NCBI RefSeq assembly: GCF_009765735.1
Contig: NZ_LMUW01000088.1
Location: 1-59,081 of the forward strand
DNA length: 59,081 bases
Reading direction: 5' to 3'
Source: Xenophilus sp. L33
Lineage (GTDB): Bacteria; Pseudomonadota; Gammaproteobacteria; Burkholderiales; Burkholderiaceae_C
The translations under genes were made by a program, and so were the position numbers. The notes below the pieces were generated by a model, which worked only from the letters and a program-made list of their open reading frames with translations, made no database searches and had not been told where the DNA came from. The first letter of the stretch is position 1. Each line of letters opens with the position of its first letter. Of the stretch, positions 21,589 to 29,885 are shown piece after piece.

Positions 21589-21611
21589 AAAAACGGCCCC
21601 TCGGGGCCGTT
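21588..21611 (-). terminator. intrinsic terminator of the HU gene
   Basis: AACGGCCCC (21592-21600) pairs with GGGGCCGTT (21603-21611) around a 2-base spacer, so the real loop takes in the top pairs. Six A residues at 21588-21593 read as U6 on the minus strand just after the stem, which is a textbook rho-independent terminator for the HU gene. The same stem lies after the P-ATPase stop on the plus strand but has only a poor T-tract there. Confidence 0.85.
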
Positions 21612-21633
21612 CTCGTCGGCGCGCGGCGCTCGC

Positions 21634-21981
21634 TTACTTGCGGGCCTTCTTGGCAGCCGGCTTGGCCGGCTTGGCGGCGGCCTTGTCGGCCTTGCGCTTG
21701 GCGGCCTTGGGATCGACCGCGGCCTTGAACGCGGCGCCCGGCACGAACTTCGGCACCTTCTGCGCCGCGATCTTGATCGCGGCGCCGGCTTGCGGGTTGA
21801 AGCCGGTGCGGGCGGCGCGGGCCACCTGCTTGAAGGTGCCGAAGCCGATCAGCTGGACGGCGTCGCCCTTCTTGACTGCAGCGACGATGGAGCCGGTGAC
21901 TGTTTCCAGGATGCGCGCGGCTTCGGCCTTGCTGAGTTCATGTGCGGAGGCGATCTTCTCGACCAGTTCGATACGGTTCAC
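21634..21981 (-). CDS. HU-family DNA-binding protein with lysine/alanine-rich tail
   Basis: A 115-residue nucleoid protein. Residues 1-90 are the HU/IHF fold: MNRIELVEKIASAHELSKAE, VQLIGFGTFKQVARAARTG, FNPQAGAAIKIAA and VPKFVPGAAFKAAV. Residues about 91-115 are a PAKPAAKKARK-type tail like that of histone H1, seen in some Burkholderiales HU paralogues. Such tails probably add non-specific DNA contacts. It is monocistronic with its own intrinsic terminator and a 241-base region upstream shared with the divergent NfeD gene. Confidence 0.95.
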   Translation of the reverse strand: MNRIELVEKIASAHELSKAEAARILETVTGSIVAAVKKGDAVQLIGFGTFKQVARAARTGFNPQAGAAIKIAAQKVPKFVPGAAFKAAVDPKAAKRKADKAAAKPAKPAAKKARK

Positions 21982-22199
21982 TTAAGGTTCCTATGGATGG
22001 TTGGCGCCATGTTGCCGATGGCGGCGCAGCTCCTCGATGCGAGCTGCAAGCGGCGCGGAGTGTAGCGCAGTGCATCCGATGCGCCTCCCTGGCGGTTCGG
22101 CGACGTTTCCGCGCCAGCCTCGGCGAGAGGACGCCCGACGAAGCGCTATCCTTCGCGGCGTGCCGCCCGCCCGTGGCGGCCCACAACCAGGAACATTCC

Positions 22200-22226
22200 A
22201 TGAACCGCGCGAAGGACCTCCCGTGA
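22200..22226 (+). other. eight-codon leader ORF overlapping the NfeD start
   Basis: ATG 22200 with AGGAAC just upstream opens a reading frame MNRAKDLP that stops at TGA 22224-22226, overlapping the GTG start of the NfeD gene (GTGA). The NfeD GTG has its own AAGGA 6 bases upstream, inside this mini-ORF. It may couple translation or simply be a chance frame. Nothing else supports it. Confidence 0.35.
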
Positions 22227-22639
22227 GCGCTCCCACCGTCTGGTGGCTCCTGACCTTCGCACTGGTCGCCCTCGAACTCGTCACCGGCACGCTCTACGCC
22301 CTGCTGGTCGCGATCGGCTTCGCGATCGGTGCGGTGGCAGCGCATCTCGGCGCGAGCGAGCCGGTGCAGATCGTCTGCGCGGCGGTCGCGGCGCTGGCCT
22401 TCGTCGGCGCCTGGTACCTGCGCTCGCGCAAGCATCCGAAGGCGCCGCCGGGTTCCGCGCAGATCGACGTCGGCGCGCACGTCACGGTCGCGGCCTGGAG
22501 CGCCGACCGCTCGGCCGAGGTGCGCTACCGCGGCGCCACCTGGCAGGTCAAGGCCGCATCGGACGGCCCCACGCATGCCGGCCTGCATCGCATCGTCGAC
22601 GTCGAGGGCAACTTCCTGGTCGTCGAATTCATCGGCTGA
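22223..22639 (+). CDS. NfeD-family membrane protein
   Basis: A 138-residue short NfeD protein. Two or three hydrophobic helices (WWLLTFALVALELVTGTLYA and the following segments) are followed by a soluble OB-fold domain from about residue 75 (DVGAHVTVAAWSADRSAEVR, WQVKAAS, RIVDVEGNFLVVEFIG). NfeD proteins pair with SPFH/stomatin proteins and are thought to help organise membrane microdomains or quality control. The start is GTG 22223, with AAGGA at 22212-22216. It lies 46 bases before the SPFH gene, the usual order. Confidence 0.88.
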   Translation: MSAPTVWWLLTFALVALELVTGTLYALLVAIGFAIGAVAAHLGASEPVQIVCAAVAALAFVGAWYLRSRKHPKAPPGSAQIDVGAHVTVAAWSADRSAEVRYRGATWQVKAASDGPTHAGLHRIVDVEGNFLVVEFIG

Positions 22640-22685
22640 GCGGCCGCGCTCGCCTCCCCGTTTTTTTCTCCCGAAAGAAGGCTTC

Positions 22686-23597
22686 ATGGAAATCTCGCTC
22701 GTCATCCTCGTGGTCGCGATCCTGTTCATCGCGCGGGCGGTCAAGTTCGTGCCGCAGCAGCATGCGTGGGTGGTCGAGCGGATGGGCAAGTACCACGCGA
22801 CGCTGCTGCCCGGCGCCAACTTCCTGGTGCCCTTCATCGACCGCGTCGCCTATCGCCACAGCCTGAAGGAAGTTCCGCTCGACGTGCCGAGCCAGGTCTG
22901 CATCACGCGCGACAACACGCAGCTCACGGTCGACGGCATCCTGTACTTCCAGGTCACGGATCCAATGCGCGCGAGCTACGGCTCGTCCAACTACATCATG
23001 GCGGTGACGCAGCTGGCGCAGACGTCGCTGCGCAGCGTGATCGGCAAGCTCGAGCTCGACAAGACCTTCGAGGAGCGCGACATCATCAACGCGCAGGTGG
23101 TTGCCGCGATCGACGAGGCGGCGCTCAACTGGGGCGTCAAGGTGCTGCGCTACGAGATCAAGGACCTGACGCCGCCCAAGGAGATCCTGCATGCGATGCA
23201 GTCGCAGATCACCGCCGAGCGCGAGAAGCGCGCGCTGATCGCGGCCTCCGAAGGCCGGCGCCAGGAGCAGATCAACATCGCGACCGGCGAACGCGAGGCC
23301 GCGATCGCGCGCTCCGAAGGCGAGAAGCAGGCCGTGGTCAACAAGGCGCTGGGCGAGGCGGCCGCGATCGGCGCGGTGGCCGAGGCGACCGCCGGCGCGA
23401 TCGCGAAGATCGCCGGCGCGATCCAGCTGCCGGGCGGCCAGGCCGCGGTGCAGCTGAAGGTCGCCGAGGAAGCGATGACGGCCTACGGCCGGGTCGCCGA
23501 CAAGTCCAAGACCACCTTGATCGTGCCGAGCAACATGACCGAGGTCTCGGCCCTGATCAGCTCGGCGATGGCGATGGTGAAGGGCAGCGGCGCCTGA
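22686..23597 (+). CDS. SPFH/Band-7 (stomatin, QmcA-like) membrane protein
   Basis: A 303-residue slipin/stomatin homologue. A single N-terminal helix (LVILVVAILFIARAVKFVPQ) anchors the SPFH domain: WVVERMGKYHATLLPGANFL, VCITRDNTQLTVDGILYFQV, VIGKLELDKTF. A long Glu/Ala coiled coil (AEREKRALIAASEGRRQEQI onward) and a hydrophobic C-terminal segment support ring oligomers. It is the partner of the upstream NfeD protein. The role in membrane protein quality control is inferred from QmcA. It ends 6 bases before the convergent amidase. Confidence 0.93.
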   Translation: MEISLVILVVAILFIARAVKFVPQQHAWVVERMGKYHATLLPGANFLVPFIDRVAYRHSLKEVPLDVPSQVCITRDNTQLTVDGILYFQVTDPMRASYGSSNYIMAVTQLAQTSLRSVIGKLELDKTFEERDIINAQVVAAIDEAALNWGVKVLRYEIKDLTPPKEILHAMQSQITAEREKRALIAASEGRRQEQINIATGEREAAIARSEGEKQAVVNKALGEAAAIGAVAEATAGAIAKIAGAIQLPGGQAAVQLKVAEEAMTAYGRVADKSKTTLIVPSNMTEVSALISSAMAMVKGSGA

Positions 23598-23603
23598 GCG
23601 TCG

Positions 23604-25058
23604 TCAGGCCGCCAGCAGCGCCGGCGGCAGCCGGTCGCCGAAGGGCGTCGCCTGCTGCCAGGCATGCGCCAGCTGGAGAACCTCGAGGTCGGCCTGCGGC
23701 CGGCCCATGATCTGCAGCCCCATCGGCAGGCCTTGCGCGTTGAAGCCGGCCGGCACGCAGATCACCGGCAGCCCGGCCAGCGTGCCGCCGATGACGACTT
23801 CCATCCAGCGGTGGTAGGTGTCCATCGCGCGGCCGCCGACCTCGCGCGGCCAGGGCAGCCCGGCATCGAAGGGAAAGACCTGCGCGCTCGGCAGCACCAG
23901 GAAGTCGTGGTGCTCGAACAGGCGGCCGAGCGCCTGGTGCCAGGCAGATCGATCGGCCGAGGCGCGGTAGACCGCCTGCGCGTCGAGATGCCGTCCTTGC
24001 TCGATCTCCCACAGCGCCTCGGGCTTGAGCAGCGCGCGATGGCCTGCATCGGCATGCATCGGCGCCAGCCGGCCGCCGACCAGGAAGCTGCGCAGGGTGA
24101 GCCAGGCGCGCCAGAGGCGTTCCATGTCGAAACCGGGCTGCGCGGCCTCGACCGTGCAGCCGATGTCCGAGAAGTGGCCGAGCGCGCCTCGGCACAGGTC
24201 CAGCACGCCCTCTTCCATCGGCAGGTGGCCGTCGAAGTCGCCGAGCCAGCCGACGCGCGTGCCCTTGAAGTCGCGCGCCAGCGAGGCGGTGAAGGCCGCG
24301 CCGTCACCCGGCAGCGACAGCGGCACGCGCGCGTCGTGGCCGGCCTGCACCGACAGCAGCATCGCGACGTCGGCGACGTTGCGGCCCATCGGCCCTTCGG
24401 TGCCCAGTTGCTGGAAGAAGACCTCGTCGGCCGGCCCGTGCGGCACCCGGCCGAACGACGGTCGCAGGCCATAGACGTTGTTCCAGCCGGCCGGGTTGCG
24501 CAACGATCCCATCATGTCGCTGCCGTCGGCCACCGGAAGCAGGTGCAGGGCCAGCGCGACCGCCGCGCCGCCGCTGCTGCCGCCGGCCGAGCGGCTCGGG
24601 TCCCAGGCGTTGCGGGTGGTGCCGAAGACCTGGTTGTAGGTGTGCGAGCCGAGGCCGAATTCGGGCGTGTTGCTCTTGCCGACGAAGATCGCGCCGGCGC
24701 GGCGCATGCGCTCGACCATGATCGCGTCCCGCGCCGGCACCTGCGTCGCCAGGCCGCGAAAACCGAGGGTGGTCGTCAGGCCCGCGGTAGCGGCCATGTC
24801 CTTCGGCGCCTGCGGAAAGCCGTGCATCCAGCCCATCGATTCGCCGCGGCGCAGTTGGGCATCGCGCTCGTCGGCCTGACTCAGCAATGCCTCGGGCGCC
24901 TGCAGCGAGACGAGTGGGTTGAAGACGGGATTGAGTCGGTCGATCCGGGCCAGGTAGGCGCTCATCACCTCGCGGCAGGACAGCGTGCGGGCGTGGAGGG
25001 CCGTGGAGAGCTCGGTCGCCGAGAGGGCGGTGGGATCGCCGGAGGGCTGGGCTTGCAT
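23604..25058 (-). CDS. amidase signature family hydrolase
   Basis: A 484-residue enzyme with the Ser-Ser-Lys amidase fold. The catalytic Lys lies in FVGKSNTPEFGLGSH, and the Gly/Ser-rich motif RSAGGSSGGAAVALAL provides both serines. The N-terminus (ALSATELSTALHARTLSCRE) is the typical helical cap. Length is usual for the family, and no signal peptide is seen. Substrate specificity cannot be read; members act on aryl and alkyl amides, and some are GatA-like. GatA is unlikely here because no gatB or gatC is present. It is the last gene of a minus-strand series that starts with the sulfatase. Confidence 0.9.
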   Translation of the reverse strand: MQAQPSGDPTALSATELSTALHARTLSCREVMSAYLARIDRLNPVFNPLVSLQAPEALLSQADERDAQLRRGESMGWMHGFPQAPKDMAATAGLTTTLGFRGLATQVPARDAIMVERMRRAGAIFVGKSNTPEFGLGSHTYNQVFGTTRNAWDPSRSAGGSSGGAAVALALHLLPVADGSDMMGSLRNPAGWNNVYGLRPSFGRVPHGPADEVFFQQLGTEGPMGRNVADVAMLLSVQAGHDARVPLSLPGDGAAFTASLARDFKGTRVGWLGDFDGHLPMEEGVLDLCRGALGHFSDIGCTVEAAQPGFDMERLWRAWLTLRSFLVGGRLAPMHADAGHRALLKPEALWEIEQGRHLDAQAVYRASADRSAWHQALGRLFEHHDFLVLPSAQVFPFDAGLPWPREVGGRAMDTYHRWMEVVIGGTLAGLPVICVPAGFNAQGLPMGLQIMGRPQADLEVLQLAHAWQQATPFGDRLPPALLAA

Positions 25059-25106
25059 GGCCCGCAGGATAGCGCCGACGCAGAGCCGCCGGTGCCGCGG
25101 AGACCC

Positions 25107-25412
25107 CTAGAGCGCCTGCTTGTCCGAGCGGCGGTCCGAGCGGCCGTTCTGCTCGCGGATGAAGTCGTATTGCGAGCCGTCCTGCGGATGGCTGGCATGC
25201 ATGTCGGGTGCGGAAAGCCGGTCGACGGTGCTGCCGACCTTGGTCGACTCCAGGGGCGCGACCGAGGTCGAGGCGCCGCACGGGCGGTCCGACAGCACGG
25301 TCTGGCCCTGATCGTCCTTGCACCGGTGGATCTCCGCCGAGGCCATCGCGCTCGCGGCGCACAGGCTCGTGACGAGAAGGGTGCGCAGCAGGTTCGAGGC
25401 GGTGTAGGACAT
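25107..25412 (-). CDS. DUF4124-domain exported protein
   Basis: A 101-residue protein with a Sec signal peptide (MSYTASNLLRTLLVTSLCAA, cleavage near MASA-E) followed directly by the short DUF4124 motif EIHRCKDDQGQTVLSDRPC, which contains two cysteines. The tail is polar (SAPDMHASHPQDGSQYDF). DUF4124 proteins are periplasmic, of unknown function, and common in Burkholderiales. The start ATG 25412 is chosen because the in-frame upstream part is not signal-like. It lies 48 bases upstream of the amidase. Confidence 0.82.
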   Translation of the reverse strand: MSYTASNLLRTLLVTSLCAASAMASAEIHRCKDDQGQTVLSDRPCGASTSVAPLESTKVGSTVDRLSAPDMHASHPQDGSQYDFIREQNGRSDRRSDKQAL

Positions 25413-25519
25413 GGATCGCTTTCGAGTTGTTGTCGCGATCCTAGGGGTTCGTCCGCCGCGCGGATACAAATGGTTGCATTCAGTGTCCGATTTCGTGACA
25501 AACGCACGGCCGCGAGGGC

Positions 25520-25915
25520 TCAAGAAATCGAAGCGATGCAATCGACCTCAATGTCGAAATGCCCCGGCCACGCCGGCACGCAGACGAAGATGCGCGCCGG
25601 CGGATCGTCCGGGAAGTAGCGCGCATAGACGGCGTTGACCGCGGCGAACTTTTCGACCGAGGTGCAGTAGACGTTGCACTTGAGCACCTCGTCGAGCGAG
25701 CTGCCGGCGGTCTCCAGGCAGAGCTTGAGCTGCGCCATCACCAGCTCGGCCTGCCGTTCGATCGGAGCATCGACCACCTCGCCCGTCTCGGGATCGAAGG
25801 GCGGCAGGCCGGAGACGTAGAGCGTGTCGGCGCTGCGGGTGGCGACCGAAGTGGGCGCTTTCCAGCGTTCGAGCCAGGTCGAGATCGGCTCGACGCGAAT
25901 GGTTTGTCGTTTCAT
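25520..25915 (-). CDS. RidA/YjgF/UK114-family protein
   Basis: A 131-residue RidA-superfamily protein. The pattern is normal: ADTLYVSGLPPFDPETGEVV at the front, QLKLCLETAGSSLDEVLKCN in the middle helix, and PARIFVCVPAWPGHFDIEVD at the end. The Arg of PAR is the one that binds the substrate carboxylate in active imine/enamine deaminases. The N-terminus is longer than in RidA proper. A 10-residue extension up to 25945 is possible but not needed. It may be read with the membrane protein and sulfatase genes upstream. Confidence 0.88.
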   Translation of the reverse strand: MKRQTIRVEPISTWLERWKAPTSVATRSADTLYVSGLPPFDPETGEVVDAPIERQAELVMAQLKLCLETAGSSLDEVLKCNVYCTSVEKFAAVNAVYARYFPDDPPARIFVCVPAWPGHFDIEVDCIASIS

Positions 25916-25981
25916 GCCGCGAGTCTGCCGAAACGGCGGGGCCATGCTTCGGCCGAGAGCGAAGCGTGCCGACGACCGGCG

Positions 25982-26404
25982 TCAGCCCGGCAGCGACACC
26001 ATCGGCCGGCGTGCCGCGCGCCACAGCCAGACCACATAGAAGATGGCGCACAGGCCGTCGAACAGCGCGGCGCCGTGCAGCCCGCGCAGGGCCGGGTCGT
26101 TCCAGGCCAGCGCGACCAGCAGCGCCAGTCCGACCTTCTCGACCGCCGCGGCCAGCACGATCGGCCCGCGCGCCGCCGGATGGCGCGCCGCGTAGACCAG
26201 CAAGGCGCCGAAGCACATCGCCATCAGGCCCCAGTGGCGGGCGTAGAACATGCCGGCCGGGTCGCCGACGTCCAGGCCCGACACGCGCAGCAGCGCGTCC
26301 GGCGCGATGAACTGCAGGCCCGGCAGCATCGTCACGATGCCGGTCCAGAAGAACACGCGCGACCAGGCGCGGTCGGTGGCGGGAAGGGTGCTCGTCGTCT
26401 TCAT
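25982..26404 (-). CDS. four-helix inner-membrane protein of unknown function
   Basis: A 140-residue hydrophobic protein with about four membrane helices (FFWTGIVTMLPGLQFIAP, HWGLMAMCFGALLVYAA, IVLAAAVEKVGLALLVALAW, LFDGLCAIFYVVWLW). I do not recognise a named family. Start ATG 26404 is preferred because GAGGAG lies at a good distance upstream on the minus strand. An alternative ATG at 26428 overlaps the sulfatase stop as ATGA. Either way it follows the sulfatase directly and is probably co-expressed. Confidence 0.75.
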   Translation of the reverse strand: MKTTSTLPATDRAWSRVFFWTGIVTMLPGLQFIAPDALLRVSGLDVGDPAGMFYARHWGLMAMCFGALLVYAARHPAARGPIVLAAAVEKVGLALLVALAWNDPALRGLHGAALFDGLCAIFYVVWLWRAARRPMVSLPG

Positions 26405-26424
26405 GGCGTGTCTCCTCGATGCCT

Positions 26425-28209
26425 TCATGTGTGGTGGTACCAGCGCGCAGGGCCCGGGAATTCTGCGCCCTGGTCGACGCCGACCTCCTGGGCCACCAGC
26501 GTGTTGGTGCGGGCCGAGAGGCCGAGCAGCAGGTCCTTGTGGGTTTCGGGCTCGGCCGCCAGGTTGACCAGTTCGTCGGGGTCGGCCTGGGTGTCGTACA
26601 GCTCCAGCTCGTTGCGGGTGGTGAGCATCTGCCAGTCGGTCGGCGTGTGGTGGTCGGCCGGCGGGAAGTAGCGCGCGAACTTGTAGCGGCCGTCGTGCAC
26701 GCCGCGGAAGAAGCCCGGATGCTCGCGGCTCGGGAACATCTGGCCGCCGTGCAGTGCGACCTCCAGCGCGGCCACCTGCGGCACGGCGGCGCCGGTCTCG
26801 ATGGTGGCGCGCATGAAGGCCGGGTCGATGTAGAGCGGCACGCCATAGTTGAAGAGGATGCCGCGCGCGTCGCGCTCGGTGCGCGCCGCCGGATCGGCCA
26901 CCGCGGCGCGGACGTCGACGCCCTGCAGCCAGGGATAGCGCTCGCGCCGCGCCGAGTCCTCGACGCCGGCGAAGCCGAGCAGGGTCGGCACCAGGTCGAT
27001 GCAGCTGCTGAGCGCCTCGGTCTGGCTGCCGGCGCGCGCGTCCGGATGGCGCACGATCAGCGGCACCCGCACGTTCTCCTTGTAGATGTGCGGGCCCTTT
27101 TGCCGCAGCCGGTGCGCGCCGGCCATCTCGCCGTGGTCGGCGGTGTAGACGACGATGGTGTCCTCGTCCAGCCCGGCCTGCTGCAGCGCCCGCAGCACGG
27201 TGAGCGCATGGCTGTCGACGTCGCGCAGGCAGTTGAAGTAGTAGCTCTGGTAGGCGCGCCAGAGCGCCTCGTTGGCCGGGTCGATGCGGCCGTAGAGCAT
27301 GTTGCAGACCTCGACGTAGGAACGCTGCGCCCACGGCTTGGTCGACAGGTCGTCGCGGTAGAAACTGGTCGGGAGCGGCAGGTCCCATTGCTTGTCGTAG
27401 CTGCCGCCGACCGGCGGCGCCGCCAGCGGCGCCAGGAGGTTGCGCCGCACGCGGGTGCGCTCCTGCTCCTCGCCCGAGCTGAAATACATCACGTCGTGCG
27501 GATTGACGAAGTTGACCGCCAGCAGCCAGGGCTGGCGCTGCGCCTGCAATGCTTTGCCGCGGGTGGCCAGCCATTGCGAGGCGGTGCTGGCGATCTCGGC
27601 GTCGAAGCGGTAGCCGGTCCAGGTGGCGCCGTGCGGATCGCCATCGATGTTGTAGTCGGAGAAGCCGTAGGGCTCGAGCGCATCGGCGCTGCTGGGATAG
27701 GTGCTGTAGACCAGGCCCGGGTCGCGACCGATCGGGCTCAGGTGCCACTTGCCCTTGTAGGCGGTGTGGTAGCCCTGGGCGCGCAGCAGGTGGCCGAGGC
27801 TCGGCATGCCGGAGCTCAGTTCGGGAAAGGTCGGCGGCGCGTCGAGGTTGGCCGTCATGCGCGTGTGCTGCGTGTGCTGGCCGAAGTAGATGTTCGAGCG
27901 CGAGGGCGAACACGGCGTGGTATGCGCATGGTGCCGGGTGAAGCCGGTGCCGCGCTCACGCAGCCAGTCGTGGGCGTCCAGGCCGAGGCCGGCCGGCAGG
28001 TCCTGCCAGCCGCGCTCCTGGTCCGACATGACCAGCAGGATGTTCGGCCGGCGGCCGGCGCGCACCTTGTCGCTGACGGCCGACGCCAGGTCCTTGGGCG
28101 AACGGTAGGGGCGATGGGCCCGCTCGTTGAGCGTGCCCGCGACCGCGCCGATGCCGACCGCGGCGAGCGCGGCCAGCACGTGGCGGCGCTGGGGTCCTGC
28201 GGGGTTCAT
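26425..28209 (-). CDS. sulfatase (alkaline-phosphatase superfamily), exported
   Basis: A 594-residue sulfatase. The activating motif CxPSR is C100-S-P-S-R104 (HTTPCSPSRSNIYFG), where Cys would be converted to formylglycine. The first metal Asp is D63 (ILLVMSDQERG), HTAYKGKWHLSP is the family's lysine region, and VYTADHGEMAGAH supplies the late metal ligands. The N-terminus QRRHVLAALAAVGIGAVAG is a likely Tat (or Sec) signal, so it acts in the periplasm. A good AAGGAGA site precedes the ATG. No formylglycine-generating or anSME gene is in the window. It is divergent from a LysR regulator. Substrate unknown. Confidence 0.9.
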   Translation of the reverse strand: MNPAGPQRRHVLAALAAVGIGAVAGTLNERAHRPYRSPKDLASAVSDKVRAGRRPNILLVMSDQERGWQDLPAGLGLDAHDWLRERGTGFTRHHAHTTPCSPSRSNIYFGQHTQHTRMTANLDAPPTFPELSSGMPSLGHLLRAQGYHTAYKGKWHLSPIGRDPGLVYSTYPSSADALEPYGFSDYNIDGDPHGATWTGYRFDAEIASTASQWLATRGKALQAQRQPWLLAVNFVNPHDVMYFSSGEEQERTRVRRNLLAPLAAPPVGGSYDKQWDLPLPTSFYRDDLSTKPWAQRSYVEVCNMLYGRIDPANEALWRAYQSYYFNCLRDVDSHALTVLRALQQAGLDEDTIVVYTADHGEMAGAHRLRQKGPHIYKENVRVPLIVRHPDARAGSQTEALSSCIDLVPTLLGFAGVEDSARRERYPWLQGVDVRAAVADPAARTERDARGILFNYGVPLYIDPAFMRATIETGAAVPQVAALEVALHGGQMFPSREHPGFFRGVHDGRYKFARYFPPADHHTPTDWQMLTTRNELELYDTQADPDELVNLAAEPETHKDLLLGLSARTNTLVAQEVGVDQGAEFPGPARWYHHT

Positions 28210-28264
28210 GGATGTCTCCTTGCTCTCTGGTCGGCCGGATTCTGGAGTGGCCGCCGAGCCGCGT

Positions 28265-28279
28265 CCAATGCATTATTGG
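28265..28279. promoter_or_regulatory. inverted repeat between sulfatase and LysR genes, candidate LysR operator
   Basis: CCAAT (28265-28269), GCATT, ATTGG (28275-28279): a perfect 5-5-5 dyad in the 108-base gap between two divergent starts. LysR proteins usually bind such dyads between themselves and their target. Binding is inferred from position only. Confidence 0.5.
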
Positions 28280-28317
28280 GGCCCATCCGATGAAAACGGC
28301 TCATTGCCGCCAAGCCC

Positions 28318-29226
28318 ATGGACCTGCGCAAGCTCGAGCACGCCGCGCTGCTCGCCGAGACCCTCAACTTCGCCCGCGCCGCCGAGCGCGCGCACCTGAC
28401 CCAGTCGGCGCTCAGCCGCAGCATCCAGGCACTGGAGCACGCGCTCGGCCTGCGCCTCTTCGATCGCCAGCACGGCGGCCTCGGCGGGGTCACGCCCACC
28501 GCCGCCGGCCGCCAGCTGCTGGAACGGGCCCGGCCGCTGCTGCGCGCCGCCGACGACCTCGACCGCGACATGGCGCTGCTGCGCGGCGCCGCCCTGGGCG
28601 AGCTGCCGATCGGCGCCGGGCCGTTCCCGGCCGCGACCTTGCTGCCGGCGGCGCTGGCCGGGCTGGGGCAGAGCCACCCGGCCCTGCGCGTCAGCCTGCA
28701 GATCGACCACACGGCCGCGCTGTGCGAGCTGCTGGCGGCCGATCGCATCGAGCTGTTCGTCGCCGACAGCCGCGATGCCGAGAAGCGCGACGACCTGGTG
28801 GTGCGACGGCTCGCAACGCAGCAGGGCGGCATGTTCTGCCGCGCCGCCCATCCGCTGGCCCGGCGGCGCAAGCTGGTCGTGGCCGAGCTGGCCGGGCAGC
28901 GCTTCGCCTCGGTGCACCTGCCGGCCGCCGTGCGCGACAACCTGCTGCGCATGATGCGGCCGGCCGGCGAGGCCAGCTGGGCGCTGACCTGCGACAACGT
29001 CTATCTGCTCAAGGACCTCGGCCGGCGCAGCGACGTGCTGCTGCTGTGCACCGAGGAGTCGCTGGCCGACGAACTGGCGAGCGGCGAATTCGTGAAGCTG
29101 CCGGTGATCGACCTCCGACCGATGCCGGTCGCGGTGAGCCTCTTCACCCGCGCCGGCCGCACGCTCTCGCCCGCCGCCGCGCTGCTGGCCGCGCGCCTGG
29201 CGGACGAGGCGAAGCGCGGCCGCTGA
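28318..29226 (+). CDS. LysR-family transcriptional regulator
   Basis: A 302-residue regulator. The N-terminal winged HTH is MDLRKLEHAALLAETLNFAR, AAERAHLTQSALSRSIQALE, GLRLFDRQHGG, followed by the linker helix and a type 2 periplasmic-binding effector domain. The divergent sulfatase is its most likely target, with a CCAAT-N5-ATTGG dyad between them. The effector is unknown. Confidence 0.94.
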   Translation: MDLRKLEHAALLAETLNFARAAERAHLTQSALSRSIQALEHALGLRLFDRQHGGLGGVTPTAAGRQLLERARPLLRAADDLDRDMALLRGAALGELPIGAGPFPAATLLPAALAGLGQSHPALRVSLQIDHTAALCELLAADRIELFVADSRDAEKRDDLVVRRLATQQGGMFCRAAHPLARRRKLVVAELAGQRFASVHLPAAVRDNLLRMMRPAGEASWALTCDNVYLLKDLGRRSDVLLLCTEESLADELASGEFVKLPVIDLRPMPVAVSLFTRAGRTLSPAAALLAARLADEAKRGR

Positions 29227-29254
29227 CGACAGGCGGCTGGCAGAATCCGCGGCC

Positions 29255-29773
29255 ATGCCCCGCTACATCGCCTTCCTCCGCGGCGTGAGCCCGACCAACG
29301 CCCGCATGCCGGAGCTGAAGCGCTGCTTCGAGGAAGCCGGGTTCACCGAGGTGAAGACCCTGCTGTCCAGCGGCAACGTGGTCTTCGATGCGCGCAGCGC
29401 CACGCCGGCAGCGCTCGAGCGCAAGGCCGAGGCGGCGATGACGAAGGGCCTCGGCCGCAGCTTCCAGACCATCGTGCGTTCGAGCGCGGCCCTGAAGGCG
29501 CTGCTGGAAGCGGACCCCTTCGCCGCCCATCGGCTGCCCGCCGGCGCCAAGCGGGTCGTGACCTTCCTGCGCCAGCCGCCGAAGCAGGCGGCGCCGGCGC
29601 TGCCGATCGAACTGGACGGCGCGCAGGTGCTGTCGCTGGTCGGCCAGGAGGTCTTCAGCGCCTATGTGCCCGGCCCGCGCGGCCCGGTCTTCATGACCCT
29701 GATCGAGAAGACCTTCGGCACCGACCTGACCACCCGCACCTGGGACACGGTGCGCAAGTGCGCAGCCGCCTGA
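29255..29773 (+). CDS. DUF1697-family protein
   Basis: A 172-residue soluble protein that starts MPRYIAFLRGVSPTNARMPE and contains LKRCFEEAGFTEVKTLLSSG and NVVFDA, which is the standard opening of DUF1697. The C-terminus VFMTLIEKTFGTDLTTRTWD is also typical, with the usual TTRxWNT-like end. Function is not known. It follows the LysR gene by 28 bases on the same strand but is probably unrelated to the sulfatase. Confidence 0.88.
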   Translation: MPRYIAFLRGVSPTNARMPELKRCFEEAGFTEVKTLLSSGNVVFDARSATPAALERKAEAAMTKGLGRSFQTIVRSSAALKALLEADPFAAHRLPAGAKRVVTFLRQPPKQAAPALPIELDGAQVLSLVGQEVFSAYVPGPRGPVFMTLIEKTFGTDLTTRTWDTVRKCAAA

Positions 29774-29885
29774 GCCTTCGGTCGTCCCGGCCCGGCGCTC
29801 CCGCGCTCATGGTAGAACCTTGGAACCTTGCGCCGATGGCTTCATTGCGCCTTTCGGCAAGAGGCCACGCCACACGGGACTCGCC

